Origin: Lachnospiraceae bacterium
GTDB taxonomy: Bacteria; Bacillota; Clostridia; Lachnospirales; Lachnospiraceae
Length of the DNA stretch: 42,375 bases
Assembly: GCA_031280955.1 (NCBI GenBank)
Contig: JAITGA010000034.1
Location: forward strand, 1-42,375
Direction: 5' to 3'
Shown: piece by piece, positions 26,638 to 34,242 of the stretch
How the letters are laid out: every line of letters starts with the position of its first letter
Position numbering within the stretch: the first letter of the stretch is position 1
Notes under the pieces: generated by a model
What the model was told of the DNA's origin: nothing
The model's database searches: none
The model's input: the letters and a program-made list of their open reading frames with translations, nothing else
Program-made: the position numbers and the translations under genes

Positions 26638-27867
26638 TTAATGCTTTTCATTAGTGTTAATAATAAACAGGTTTTCCCTAGGAAGCCTAAGGTCATTTGC
26701 CATTTGAATCCTTTCATTAATAGCACAACCAGCAGCAGTAATACATATTTCTTCAGCAGGCTTTGTTTTTAGCATCGCTACTGGTTTGGATATATGGCCT
26801 GCGAATTCTACTTCACGGTATGCATCGTAAACATTAACAAGCGTAGCGTTTTGGTGGTTGGTACTGATATATTCATATATATCCATGTTAGTTGGTGACA
26901 CTCCCCAAATAGAGAACTTATATTTTGAGGCTTTATCGGGAAACAGTCTATCAATCTCACCACCTATATTTTGTATAAAGGAAGAATAATCTTCATTCTT
27001 ATATTCATGCTTTACTTCGGGTAGGGACTTCAGCTTTTCTCTATCATGAAGTACCTGAGCTTGATGATAGGCGGCACGAAGCATATTCGCGGCACAGTTT
27101 ATCTTATCTTCATTGAAGTCATCGGGTATAGTGATTTCCGGGGGATCGAAATCCACCTCCTTCCATTTCTTTCTATCGTATACGGGGATAAACTCATCGA
27201 TGGCTGATAGTCTGGTTACATAGTGTTCACGCATCATAACGACCGGAATCCCGTGTAGAATACAAAAGAAGGCACAATGAAGGCGCGATGTAATCACCAA
27301 CCTGGCTTCGTGAAAAAGTGTATCATAGTACTCGTCAGCAATTCGTTCAAAATCTTCTTCGGACTTATACTCAGCAATTTGCGTCAGGTATCGTGCATCT
27401 TTACGGAGCGAATCGGGAATATACTCCTCTGCACCTTCGGGTAAGTCAATCAAAAACACTTGATTGACTTTTTGATTTCGTTTTCGTTTTGGCAAAACCG
27501 TTGTTGTACAGCCAAATAAAAAAGCGTCTATCCCGTTGTCAAGACATTGGTTGAGCGTATAATAATCACGACAACCAATCGGTTCATGTCTTTTCAGATG
27601 CTCAATTTGAGCAGCGTTTAGTTTTTGATAAACAAATAAACCTATATAACAAGGGATTATTTGTTCGGAGTGGGATAGGATAATGTGATGTGTGTTTAAT
27701 ATCAATGGCTCGCCTTGGTAACTCTCAACTTCATAATTCGACAACTCGACTACATCATTTTCCTTCAAACCCATGCTACGATAGATATGACGTTTGGACT
27801 CCAAAATGAACATATCACCTATGTTAAGGAAAGTTTTGTTAAGTGTGTAATAAGACGCAAATTTCAT
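26638..27867 (-). CDS. Polysaccharide pyruvyltransferase-family protein with extra C-terminal domain
   Basis: The first 300 residues match the pyruvyltransferase family (PssM/CsaB-like), which moves a pyruvyl ketal from phosphoenolpyruvate onto a glycan. Diagnostic elements are the N-terminal FASYYTLNKTFLNIGD, SCRDYYT-like IGCRDYYT, and the catalytic-region VITSRLHCAFFCILHGIP. The last 90 residues form a Rossmann-like domain (KFSIWGVSPTNMDIYEYI) also seen in the two neighbouring plus-strand genes. It is convergent with the methyltransferase gene, so it needs its own promoter. The ATG has AGGAGA upstream. Members also include non-pyruvylating proteins, so the reaction is inferred. Confidence 0.78.
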   Translation of the reverse strand: MKFASYYTLNKTFLNIGDMFILESKRHIYRSMGLKENDVVELSNYEVESYQGEPLILNTHHIILSHSEQIIPCYIGLFVYQKLNAAQIEHLKRHEPIGCRDYYTLNQCLDNGIDAFLFGCTTTVLPKRKRNQKVNQVFLIDLPEGAEEYIPDSLRKDARYLTQIAEYKSEEDFERIADEYYDTLFHEARLVITSRLHCAFFCILHGIPVVMMREHYVTRLSAIDEFIPVYDRKKWKEVDFDPPEITIPDDFNEDKINCAANMLRAAYHQAQVLHDREKLKSLPEVKHEYKNEDYSSFIQNIGGEIDRLFPDKASKYKFSIWGVSPTNMDIYEYISTNHQNATLVNVYDAYREVEFAGHISKPVAMLKTKPAEEICITAAGCAINERIQMANDLRLPRENLFIINTNEKH

Positions 27868-27900
27868 CTGTGATTCTCCTGATGAATAAATGGGAGCATG

Positions 27901-28041
27901 TTATTTTTCATTCTTTTCATAATACAATATTACTTCCTTGCAAAATACATTAAGGTCAGCTCCAAATCGCAATATCGTTTCTTTAATTTCATCGCAATAT
28001 TCGTCTATATATAGTAATATTCGATAGTCTTTACCTGTCAT
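27901..28041 (-). pseudogene. Truncated HEPN-domain toxin remnant, 46 codons
   Basis: This short minus-strand frame begins ATG inside the MNT gene (11-base overlap, ATGACAGGTAA) and encodes MTGKDYRILLYIDEYCDEIK, followed by a run ending LYYEKNEK. The start strongly resembles HEPN/DUF86 proteins, which open with a similar helix and continue for about 110-130 residues to an RxxxxH ribonuclease motif. The stop at 27901 comes far before that motif, so the toxin is probably dead. The overlap with the antitoxin is the normal arrangement of MNT-HEPN pairs. Confidence 0.65.
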
Positions 28042-28354
28042 AAATCAATACCCTCTCACTCAAAATAGTAGACCTCATATAGTCTCCTGCTTTTCCATCT
28101 CGTTCCATTAGTCCATTAATAAACACGATGTCAATTTTCTTATTAAAGGTATTCATTAAGTCCTCGAATAAACCGCCAAAACCAAACATCTTTTGAAATT
28201 TATAGCTATTTTCATCATCAATCATAATATCTATATCACTATCATCATTAGCTTCACCTCTAGCATATGAACCAAAAAGATAAACTGCCGGCAACTCGTA
28301 TTCTATCGCTACTGGTTCAATCATTTTTCGTATTTCATCAATAGTATAAGTCAT
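28031..28354 (-). CDS. MNT-type minimal nucleotidyltransferase (antitoxin of a MNT-HEPN module)
   Basis: The 107-residue protein carries the minimal nucleotidyltransferase signature GSYARGEANDDSDID, that is GSx10DxD with two metal-binding Asp, and a third acidic residue in KKIDIVFI. In MntA-HepT systems such a protein adds AMP to the HEPN toxin and so silences it. I chose the ATG at 28354, ten bases after AAAGGA. The ATG at 28399 is in frame but sits almost on the predicted transcription start. The catalytic site is intact although the partner is truncated. Confidence 0.85.
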   Translation of the reverse strand: MTYTIDEIRKMIEPVAIEYELPAVYLFGSYARGEANDDSDIDIMIDDENSYKFQKMFGFGGLFEDLMNTFNKKIDIVFINGLMERDGKAGDYMRSTILSERVLIYDR

Positions 28355-28404
28355 AACTAGGGATTCCTTTCTGGCTTTTTCAATTGAAAGTATTTTCATT
28401 GCGA

Positions 28405-28432
28405 CTTATAGCATTAGTGTATCATAAAACAA
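28405..28432 (-). promoter_or_regulatory. Predicted promoter of the MNT-HEPN module
   Basis: On the minus strand TTGTTT (28427-28432), 16 bases, then TGC-TATAAG (TATAAG at 28405-28410). It supports starting the MNT protein at 28354. Confidence 0.5.
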
Positions 28433-28455
28433 CTAAAATTACTACAGAAATTGAA

Positions 28456-28481
28456 GCATATAAAAGACGCATATAAAAGAC
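28456..28481. repeat. 13-bp tandem direct repeat
   Basis: GCATATAAAAGAC occurs twice back to back, 28 bases upstream of the GT2 promoter. Its position suggests a possible regulator site; there is no further evidence. Confidence 0.6.
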
Positions 28482-28508
28482 GATTTTCATTTTAGTTTCA
28501 CCCCCGCC

Positions 28509-28537
28509 TTGAAATTAGTTGAGTTATCAGATAAAAT
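28509..28537 (+). promoter_or_regulatory. Predicted promoter of the GT2 gene
   Basis: TTGAAA (28509-28514), 17 bases, TAAAAT (28532-28537). The start codon at 28579 follows after a leader of about 35 bases. Confidence 0.65.
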
Positions 28538-28578
28538 GAAATGGTTAGAAGCAAACAAAACCATTTTGGGGAAACCAC

Positions 28579-29442
28579 ATGAACATCAATATAACAGCCT
28601 TAGTGCTCGCATACAACGAAGAAAAAAGAATTGTAAATGTTATCAAAGCTTTATCTGGATTTAATGTTATAGTCTTAGACAAATCATCAACAGACGATAC
28701 TGCATCTCTTGCCGAACAGATGGGAGCAAAAATTCTTAGAGTACCATATTACAATGATACTACTCCCAAAGAAGTCCGCTTACAAATTAAAAAGTATCTT
28801 ATTGAAGAACAGGCAAATGAGTGGATATTTTCGATGACTTCTTCGGACATCATCCATCATGGTTTGCTCATGGAAATGAAAAGAGCAATAGAACTAAACC
28901 AAAACGAATTCGATGTTATCGAAATTCCATTATACCGATATTCCATGGGGTTGGCAGGAAAGAATACATTTTTTGGCGGATTAGACTATAAACCTCTTTT
29001 ATGGAAAAGAAATGCTTTTCCAACCGATACCACCATGATCCACGAAAGTTCGTTTGAAAACATGCCGAGATACCGCATGACTCCATCTGACCCACGGATA
29101 GCTGTATATCATCTTACTCATCCGAACCTTGACTTAGTTATGGACAGAACCTGGCGTTATGCGGTTCAGTATATTGAAGATGCGGGAAGAAGAGGACGGG
29201 GAAGAGAGCGGGTAATGCGTTATGCGGTAAATGAATGTATCCGTACAGTTTTCCGCTATTTCCGCAGGAGACTCTGGAAATCCAAGGAAACAGGAAAAGC
29301 GCAGCTGATGATGCTCATCATGTATAACTGCATGATTTTCCTGAATGCTTTTTTTAGCAAAGAAAAGGAAGCAGAAATAAATGAAATCTATCGGGGAATT
29401 ATCGATGAATGTGTGAGTCCGGATAGAGATAAAATCCCATAA
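28579..29442 (+). CDS. GT2 family glycosyltransferase (WaaE/LpsA-like)
   Basis: The 287-residue GT-A protein starts ITALVLAYNEEKRIVNVIKA and has VLDKSSTDDTASLAEQMGA, where the usual DxSxDxT motif is recognisable. SMTSSDIIHHG stands where most GT2 members have a DxD-containing stretch, as in the WaaE-like branch that prefers glucose or heptose acceptors. The C-terminal 90 residues are rich in Arg and Lys (for example GRRGRGRERVMRYAV), suggesting membrane attachment. It has its own promoter and is followed by a 476-base gap, so it is likely monocistronic. Confidence 0.82.
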   Translation: MNINITALVLAYNEEKRIVNVIKALSGFNVIVLDKSSTDDTASLAEQMGAKILRVPYYNDTTPKEVRLQIKKYLIEEQANEWIFSMTSSDIIHHGLLMEMKRAIELNQNEFDVIEIPLYRYSMGLAGKNTFFGGLDYKPLLWKRNAFPTDTTMIHESSFENMPRYRMTPSDPRIAVYHLTHPNLDLVMDRTWRYAVQYIEDAGRRGRGRERVMRYAVNECIRTVFRYFRRRLWKSKETGKAQLMMLIMYNCMIFLNAFFSKEKEAEINEIYRGIIDECVSPDRDKIP

Positions 29443-29488
29443 CAAGGAAATTTGATTAAAAAGCCACCGCAAGATGACACTTGGGTGA

Positions 29489-29516
29489 TATGCGTATCGT
29501 AGTCATGGAACGCATA
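29489..29516 (+). terminator. Weak stem-loop after the GT2 gene
   Basis: TATGCGT (29489-29495) pairs with ACGCATA (29510-29516) across a 14-base loop. No T-run follows, so termination here is only a possibility. Confidence 0.25.
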
Positions 29517-29616
29517 GCCAGACTCCATGCAGGTAAATTTTCAACCATATAAATCTGACGTAGTGCATTTACATATGAAGCTATTGAAAGAACACAGTAT
29601 CATCATACATGTCACA

Positions 29617-29694
29617 TCCGAGTATGTTAATATTATACATCCGAGTATGTCAACATCGTATGTCAACATTATGCTTCCAATGCTCCGAGTATGT
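29617..29694. repeat. TCCGAGTATGT repeated three times
   Basis: Exact 11-mers begin at 29617, 29640 and 29684, in a stretch also rich in ATGTCAACAT words. Spacing is uneven (23 and 44 bases), so this is not a CRISPR array. The region 29443-29918 has no credible gene. Confidence 0.6.
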
Positions 29695-29733
29695 CGCATA
29701 CTTGATTCTCTATTTGATTCATAAATATCGTAT

Positions 29734-29793
29734 GACTATCGGCTATCGAATCGACTATCGAATATCAACAGTCAACACAATTATCGAATATCG
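29734..29793. repeat. Degenerate TATCGAATATC/GACTATCG repeats
   Basis: TATCGAATATC occurs at 29756-29766 and 29782-29792, and GACTATCG at 29734-29741 and 29753-29760, with further TATCG cores. They sit just upstream of the FkbM promoter and could be multiple operator sites. Confidence 0.5.
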
Positions 29794-29805
29794 AAGGTCA
29801 ATGGC

Positions 29806-29834
29806 TTGACTAAAAAAAAAATAAAGTATAAAAT
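29806..29834 (+). promoter_or_regulatory. Predicted FkbM promoter with an A10 run in the spacer
   Basis: TTGACT (29806-29811), a 17-base spacer and TAAAAT (29829-29834). The spacer begins with ten A (29812-29821). A change in the run length would alter spacing between the boxes, as in promoter-type phase variation. Confidence 0.55.
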
Positions 29835-29918
29835 AGTTTATTGATGATACCTAGAGTTATGGGAGTTACTTATTTTAACAGAGGACATTATTGCTAAACT
29901 AATAGTTTTGGAGGCAAA

Positions 29919-30707
29919 ATGAAGAAAATTGTTATAAATGTTATCATGTATTTGCCGCGTAGAATCAGAAAATTCATTATTGGTAATATAGAAAGAGAGC
30001 TAAAAACGGTTCTGGAATCAACATTATTATTTCAGCAAATGATATTAAGCCAACCTATTAGTCTGGAATTTCAAGATATTAAGTTTCGTGGACAGATAAG
30101 ACAAGATTTGTACGCATTTGTTTTTTTTAATGGCAAAAGAGATGGGTTTTTCATTGATATTGGCGCACATGATGGGATATGTTTTAATAATACATATTTC
30201 TTTGAGCAAATTGGATGGAAAGGTATATGTATTGAACCGCAAGCTGATATATATGAAATATTGAAGAAAAACAGAAACTGCGATGTTTATAATGTGGCTA
30301 TAGGGAATGAGACCAAGGATGATGTTGATTTTGTAAAGGTACATGGTGTTGATATGCTCAGTGGATTGAATTCAGAGATGACAAAGGTACACAAAGAGCG
30401 CATAGAGAGAGAAAAAGGAAGAATAGAATTAATTAAGATAGAAACATTAAGCTTTAACGATTTGATGAAAAATTATCCCAATAAAACGTATATAGATTTC
30501 CTATCCATAGATGTCGAAGGTGCAGAAATGAGCATACTAAAAAGCATAGATTTTAGTAAATATAGTTTTGGATTATTGACTGTTGAAAACAACAAAGAAA
30601 GAAAAAATAACGATAGAGAGATGAAAAAATATATGAGTGTTCAAGGGTATGAGGTTTTACATGATCTCGGACTAGATATAATGTTTATGAAAAGTAATTA
30701 TACTTGA
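29919..30707 (+). CDS. FkbM-family methyltransferase
   Basis: FkbM proteins are SAM-dependent O-methyltransferases, here probably acting on a sugar hydroxyl. In the 262-residue protein FIDIGAHDGICFNNTYFFE (SAM motif I, about residues 78-96) and the acidic CIEPQADIYE follow the family pattern, and FLSIDVEGAEMSILKSID is the conserved late block. The first 25 residues are basic and amphipathic. The ATG follows GGAGG. It stands alone after a repeat-rich leader with its own promoter. A T8 run near 30121 lies in the coding sequence. Confidence 0.88.
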   Translation: MKKIVINVIMYLPRRIRKFIIGNIERELKTVLESTLLFQQMILSQPISLEFQDIKFRGQIRQDLYAFVFFNGKRDGFFIDIGAHDGICFNNTYFFEQIGWKGICIEPQADIYEILKKNRNCDVYNVAIGNETKDDVDFVKVHGVDMLSGLNSEMTKVHKERIEREKGRIELIKIETLSFNDLMKNYPNKTYIDFLSIDVEGAEMSILKSIDFSKYSFGLLTVENNKERKNNDREMKKYMSVQGYEVLHDLGLDIMFMKSNYT

Positions 30708-30758
30708 TAAAGATAATGTATGAGTTTTAGTGAAAAATGTAAAAACATACAGAAATAG

Positions 30759-30800
30759 GTGAAAATCTCTAAAACCTTGGTGATTTTCCCTTGATTTTAT
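30759..30800 (+). terminator. Possible terminator after the FkbM gene
   Basis: GAAAATC (30761-30767) pairs with GATTTTC (30782-30788), extended by outer G-C pairs, and is followed by the T-rich CCTTGATTTTATTC. The stem is AU-rich, so strength is moderate at best. Confidence 0.35.
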
Positions 30801-30809
30801 TCTTACACA

Positions 30810-30839
30810 AAATTCCATATTAAATGTCCCATGGAATTT
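30810..30839. repeat. 9-bp perfect inverted repeat before the fucosyltransferase-like gene
   Basis: AAATTCCAT (30810-30818) and ATGGAATTT (30831-30839) flank a 12-base loop, 56 bases upstream of the ATG at 30895. It could be an operator or an attenuating hairpin. Confidence 0.5.
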
Positions 30840-30894
30840 AGTGAGAAACACACAGTATAAACTTAACACTTTCCACCCTACATGGAGTCTAAAC

Positions 30895-31737
30895 ATGTTG
30901 ATAATCATCCCCCGCAGCGGATTAGCCAGTAGAATAATCACCATTTGTGATGCTTACGAGTTAGCAAAAAAATTTAAGCGTAAATTAATCATCCTTTGGG
31001 TTATGAGCTCAGATTGTAACATTGGTTATCATTATGTGTTTGCAAAAGAACAGTTTGCCGATATATGTGTAAAAGTAATAGAGTTCAAAAGATTTTCTTA
31101 CCATCTAAGAGGGGGGGGAGTAACAAAGATAGGAAAGGAAGTTTCCATCAGACTTTGGTGTTATCTATCTTATTCGCTTACTTACTTTTACTATAAATTT
31201 CGCTCAAAAGGGCATCACAAAATCCATGATAATAACAATTACCGTATTGATTCCAGTTTTATTAGAGATAATGAGTCTTGTATGATTAAGGCTTTTTGTG
31301 GGTTTTGTGGCGAATATGATTTGAAAAATGTAAGTTTTCGTGATGATTTGATACATAAGGCTAATGAAATCATGAATCCTTATCAAGGAAAGTGTATTGG
31401 TGTCCATATCAGAAGAACAGACCATTTACCGGCGAAATCTAACAGTCTGACAAGCGATTTTGAGGAAAAGATTAGTAGTTTATTAGCTAATGATGAAGAA
31501 CTATTTTTTTATGTTGCGGCTGATGATATAATAGAGTTGAGAAATTTGCAAAATGAGTACGGCGAACGGATTGTTTGTCAGACGGATGCAGTACAAGGTC
31601 GTGATAGTGAGGCAGGAATGATTAGTGCGGTAATTGATATAATATGTTTATCCATGACTAACTATATCATCGGCAGCTATCAGAGTGTGTTTTCTAAGTT
31701 TGCAGCTACACTTGGCAATATTGAGTTAATTATCTAA
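30895..31737 (+). CDS. Fucosyltransferase-like glycosyltransferase with an internal G8 tract
   Basis: The 280-residue protein begins LIIIPRSGLASRIITICDAY and has CIGVHIRRTDHLPAKSNS, the HxRRTD nucleotide-sugar motif of the GT11/GT23/protein-O-fucosyltransferase superfamily, near residue 165. It ends with NYIIGSYQSVFSKFAATLG, the usual final acceptor or donor loop (S-F-s-x-x-a). I chose the ATG at 30895, seven bases after GGAG; the open frame extends to a GTG at 30841 that overlaps the inverted repeat. A run of eight G at 31111-31118 encodes Gly73-75. Donor and linkage are unknown. Confidence 0.75.
   Translation: MLIIIPRSGLASRIITICDAYELAKKFKRKLIILWVMSSDCNIGYHYVFAKEQFADICVKVIEFKRFSYHLRGGGVTKIGKEVSIRLWCYLSYSLTYFYYKFRSKGHHKIHDNNNYRIDSSFIRDNESCMIKAFCGFCGEYDLKNVSFRDDLIHKANEIMNPYQGKCIGVHIRRTDHLPAKSNSLTSDFEEKISSLLANDEELFFYVAADDIIELRNLQNEYGERIVCQTDAVQGRDSEAGMISAVIDIICLSMTNYIIGSYQSVFSKFAATLGNIELII
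31111..31118 (+). repeat. G8 tract inside the fucosyltransferase-like gene
   Basis: Eight G bases lie between AGA and AGTAAC. Losing one G gives GAG TAA and immediate termination at about codon 75; gaining one gives a frame that ends about 30 codons later. Confidence 0.8.
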
Positions 31738-31757
31738 CAGCTACCCCGGAGACTACC

Positions 31758-33086
31758 ATGAAAAACAAAAACGAACAGCAAGCCCGTGAGGAAATCCTGA
31801 GCCTTGTAAAAGCCTATTATGAGTCATATCATCAAAAGCCTCCCTACCAAAGCGGCGACCGGATTCCCTATGCTTCCCGTGTATATGACCATCACGAAAT
31901 GACCAATCTCGTGGATAGTGCCTTGGAGTTTTGGCTGACAGCGGGGCGATATACAGAACAGTTTGAATGCGAGTTCGCAAAGCTCCTCGGGGTGAGTTAC
32001 TGTTCAGTTGTTAATTCCGGCTCTTCAGCCAATCTATTGGCTTTTATGGCTTTGACTTCACATTTGCTCGGTGAGCGGCGGGTCAAACCGGGCGATGAGG
32101 TAATAACCGTAGCCGCAGGATTCCCGACCACGGTGACACCCATCATCCAGTATGGGGCAGTTCCGGTGTTTGTAGACATCACCATCCCTCAGTACAACAT
32201 TGATGTTTCGCAGTTGGATGCGGCGATCTCCGACAAGACCAAAGCTGTCATGCTCGCCCATACCTTGGGAAATCCCTTTGATATCAAGGCAGTCAAGTCA
32301 TTTTGTGAAAAGTATCACCTTTGGTTGATAGAAGATAATTGCGATGCTCTGGGAAGCATGTATAAACTCGATGGAAAAGAGATGATGACCGGCAGCATCG
32401 GCGATATCGGGACTTCGAGCTTTTATCCTCCTCATCACGTGACGATGGGTGAGGGTGGGGCGGTATACACTAGCGACCCTTTACTCCATCAGGCGATTCG
32501 TTCGTTTCGTGATTGGGGGCGTGACTGTATCTGCGCTTCGGGGCAGGATAATCTTTGCGGCAACCGTTTCAACAAGCAGTATGGTGAAATGCCGTTAGGC
32601 TATGATCACAAGTATGTCTATTCTCACTTTGGTTACAACCTAAAAGCGACTGATTTGCAAGCGGCAATAGGATGCGCCCAAATACCCAAAGTTGGCGACT
32701 TTACCATGCGGAGAAGGCAAAATTATCAAAGACTGTATGATGGATTGAAGCACCTAGTCCCTTACTTGGTTTTGCCGGAAGCGCATCCGGATTCTCACCC
32801 CAGTTGGTTTGGTTTCTTGATTACCTGTCAGACAGGCATCGACAAAAATCGCATTGTTTCAGAGTTGGAAGAGCGAGGAATACAAACACGAATGCTTTTT
32901 GCGGGCAATCTGGTGAAACAACCATGTTTTGATGAGATGAGAAAGAGCGGAGAGGGTTATCGGATTGTAGGGGAACTTACCAATACCGACATCGTCATGG
33001 AGCGTTCTTTCTGGGTAGGCGTATATCCGGGGATGACAGATGAGATGATAGATGATATGATAAAGGCTATCACAGATGTACTTTGA
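31758..33086 (+). CDS. ddhC: CDP-4-keto-6-deoxyglucose 3-dehydrase (E1)
   Basis: DdhC/RfbH is the PMP and 2Fe-2S enzyme that removes the C3 hydroxyl of CDP-6-deoxy-4-keto-glucose on the way to CDP-3,6-dideoxyhexoses. The 442-residue length is typical. The PLP lysine of normal sugar aminotransferases is replaced by His in FYPPHHVTMGEGGAVYT (His226/227), which is the hallmark of this enzyme. The iron-sulphur cysteines appear as EDNCDALGS, RDCICASG and NLCGNRF. The ATG lies 20 bases after the upstream stop. Partners DdhB (4,6-dehydratase) and DdhD (reductase) are not in the window; the DdhA-like gene is 8 kb upstream. Confidence 0.93.
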   Translation: MKNKNEQQAREEILSLVKAYYESYHQKPPYQSGDRIPYASRVYDHHEMTNLVDSALEFWLTAGRYTEQFECEFAKLLGVSYCSVVNSGSSANLLAFMALTSHLLGERRVKPGDEVITVAAGFPTTVTPIIQYGAVPVFVDITIPQYNIDVSQLDAAISDKTKAVMLAHTLGNPFDIKAVKSFCEKYHLWLIEDNCDALGSMYKLDGKEMMTGSIGDIGTSSFYPPHHVTMGEGGAVYTSDPLLHQAIRSFRDWGRDCICASGQDNLCGNRFNKQYGEMPLGYDHKYVYSHFGYNLKATDLQAAIGCAQIPKVGDFTMRRRQNYQRLYDGLKHLVPYLVLPEAHPDSHPSWFGFLITCQTGIDKNRIVSELEERGIQTRMLFAGNLVKQPCFDEMRKSGEGYRIVGELTNTDIVMERSFWVGVYPGMTDEMIDDMIKAITDVL

Positions 33087-33132
33087 ATGAAAGTAATGCA
33101 ACATAGACATAGGAGCAATAACAAAGTTAATC

Positions 33133-34242
33133 ATGATTATTCGGGCAAAGACGAAAACTCTTTTTAGTGGCAAGGAACTGACCGCGAGGCAACAAAAAAA
33201 CACGCAGCTAAACATAGCAGAGATGGAAGCAGGCAAAAGAGTTCTGGAGTCTCTCCCGCGCCGCTTGGTATTGGAACTTACTAACGCTTGCAATCTAAAC
33301 TGTGTGATGTGTGGGCGCAATGCCGCCGATTTTGAGGCTTCTTTTTTTGACATCGATGATTTTCGCTCATTTGAACCGTTGCTGGATGTTGTCGAGGAAG
33401 TAACATTGATGGGTTGGGGAGAACCCACCATCCACCCTCATTTCGGGGAAATGTTGGAGATTATAGATAGATATTCTGCCCGCAAGTACTTTTGCACCAA
33501 TGGCATGACTCTGGGAAAAATCAAACAAGCAATCTTTGATTATCAGGTAGATGTTTTTGCGGTTAGCCTCGATGGCGCTACTGATGAAACCAACGCTTGT
33601 ATTCGCCGCGGTTCAAAAATAGACGTAATCGTTAGAAATCTGCGAGATATCGTAAAGCACAAAAGAGACAATCAACTTGATTACCCATGGATCAACTTCG
33701 TTTTTTGCGCCATGAAATCTAACATCCATGAGTTACCCGATTTGGTCAGATTAGCTGCTGATATCGGGATCGAAGAGGTGAAGGTGGTTTATCTGACTAT
33801 CTTTGAAGAGAGCCTGCTTGATGAAAGCCTTTGGGGTGAAGATGAATTGATACGTCAGTTTTTTGAAGAAGCGATACTCGTGGGCAAAGAGCTTGGCATT
33901 ATCCTCAAATTTCCTCATTATATCGGTGAAGATGAAGCGGGAGACAAACTGCACAAAGATTGCTTCGTCTCTTGGCGTGACTTTTTCTTAGGTTCGGATG
34001 GATTCGTCCGTCCCTGTATGTCTACTCCGGTCAAATTCTTAGAGTATGATCGCACCAAGGATTTTTTGGAAATATGGAATGACCCGCAGTATCAAAAATA
34101 CCGGACTATTGTAAATGACAGTACGAAAATGGATGAACCATGTACCCGTTGTTACCAGTCCTCGCATTGCAACTGGAATCGCAGGGAATCATTTATCCAA
34201 ACGCAGACACTTTTTTCACCTGATTGGGAGAAGAGCAGATGA
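33133..34242 (+). CDS. Second radical SAM/SPASM protein of the glycan locus
   Basis: This 369-residue protein has the radical SAM motif CNLNCVMC at Cys53, Cys57 and Cys60, followed by VTLMGWGEPTIHP (the GGEP element is GWGEP here). The C-terminal cysteines (KDCF, RPCMS, CTRCYQSSHC) are a SPASM-type auxiliary cluster set. It overlaps the ABC transporter start by ATGA, and lies directly after ddhC. That position suggests it modifies a sugar or a lipid-linked glycan in the same pathway. The ATG at 33133 is far (about 16 bases) from AGGAGC, so the start is less certain. Confidence 0.85.
   Translation: MIIRAKTKTLFSGKELTARQQKNTQLNIAEMEAGKRVLESLPRRLVLELTNACNLNCVMCGRNAADFEASFFDIDDFRSFEPLLDVVEEVTLMGWGEPTIHPHFGEMLEIIDRYSARKYFCTNGMTLGKIKQAIFDYQVDVFAVSLDGATDETNACIRRGSKIDVIVRNLRDIVKHKRDNQLDYPWINFVFCAMKSNIHELPDLVRLAADIGIEEVKVVYLTIFEESLLDESLWGEDELIRQFFEEAILVGKELGIILKFPHYIGEDEAGDKLHKDCFVSWRDFFLGSDGFVRPCMSTPVKFLEYDRTKDFLEIWNDPQYQKYRTIVNDSTKMDEPCTRCYQSSHCNWNRRESFIQTQTLFSPDWEKSR

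Noticed and set aside
29617..29694. CRISPR or iteron origin from the TCCGAGTATGT words
   Set aside because: The repeats are too short and unevenly spaced, and no Cas or replication initiator gene is present.
29527..29809. Two small plus-strand frames in the repeat-rich leader
   Set aside because: They translate the short repeats, have no ribosome binding site and end at the FkbM promoter.
32859..33431. 190-codon minus-strand frame across the ddhC end and the radical SAM start
   Set aside because: Both overlapped genes are well supported by motifs; the antisense frame has none.
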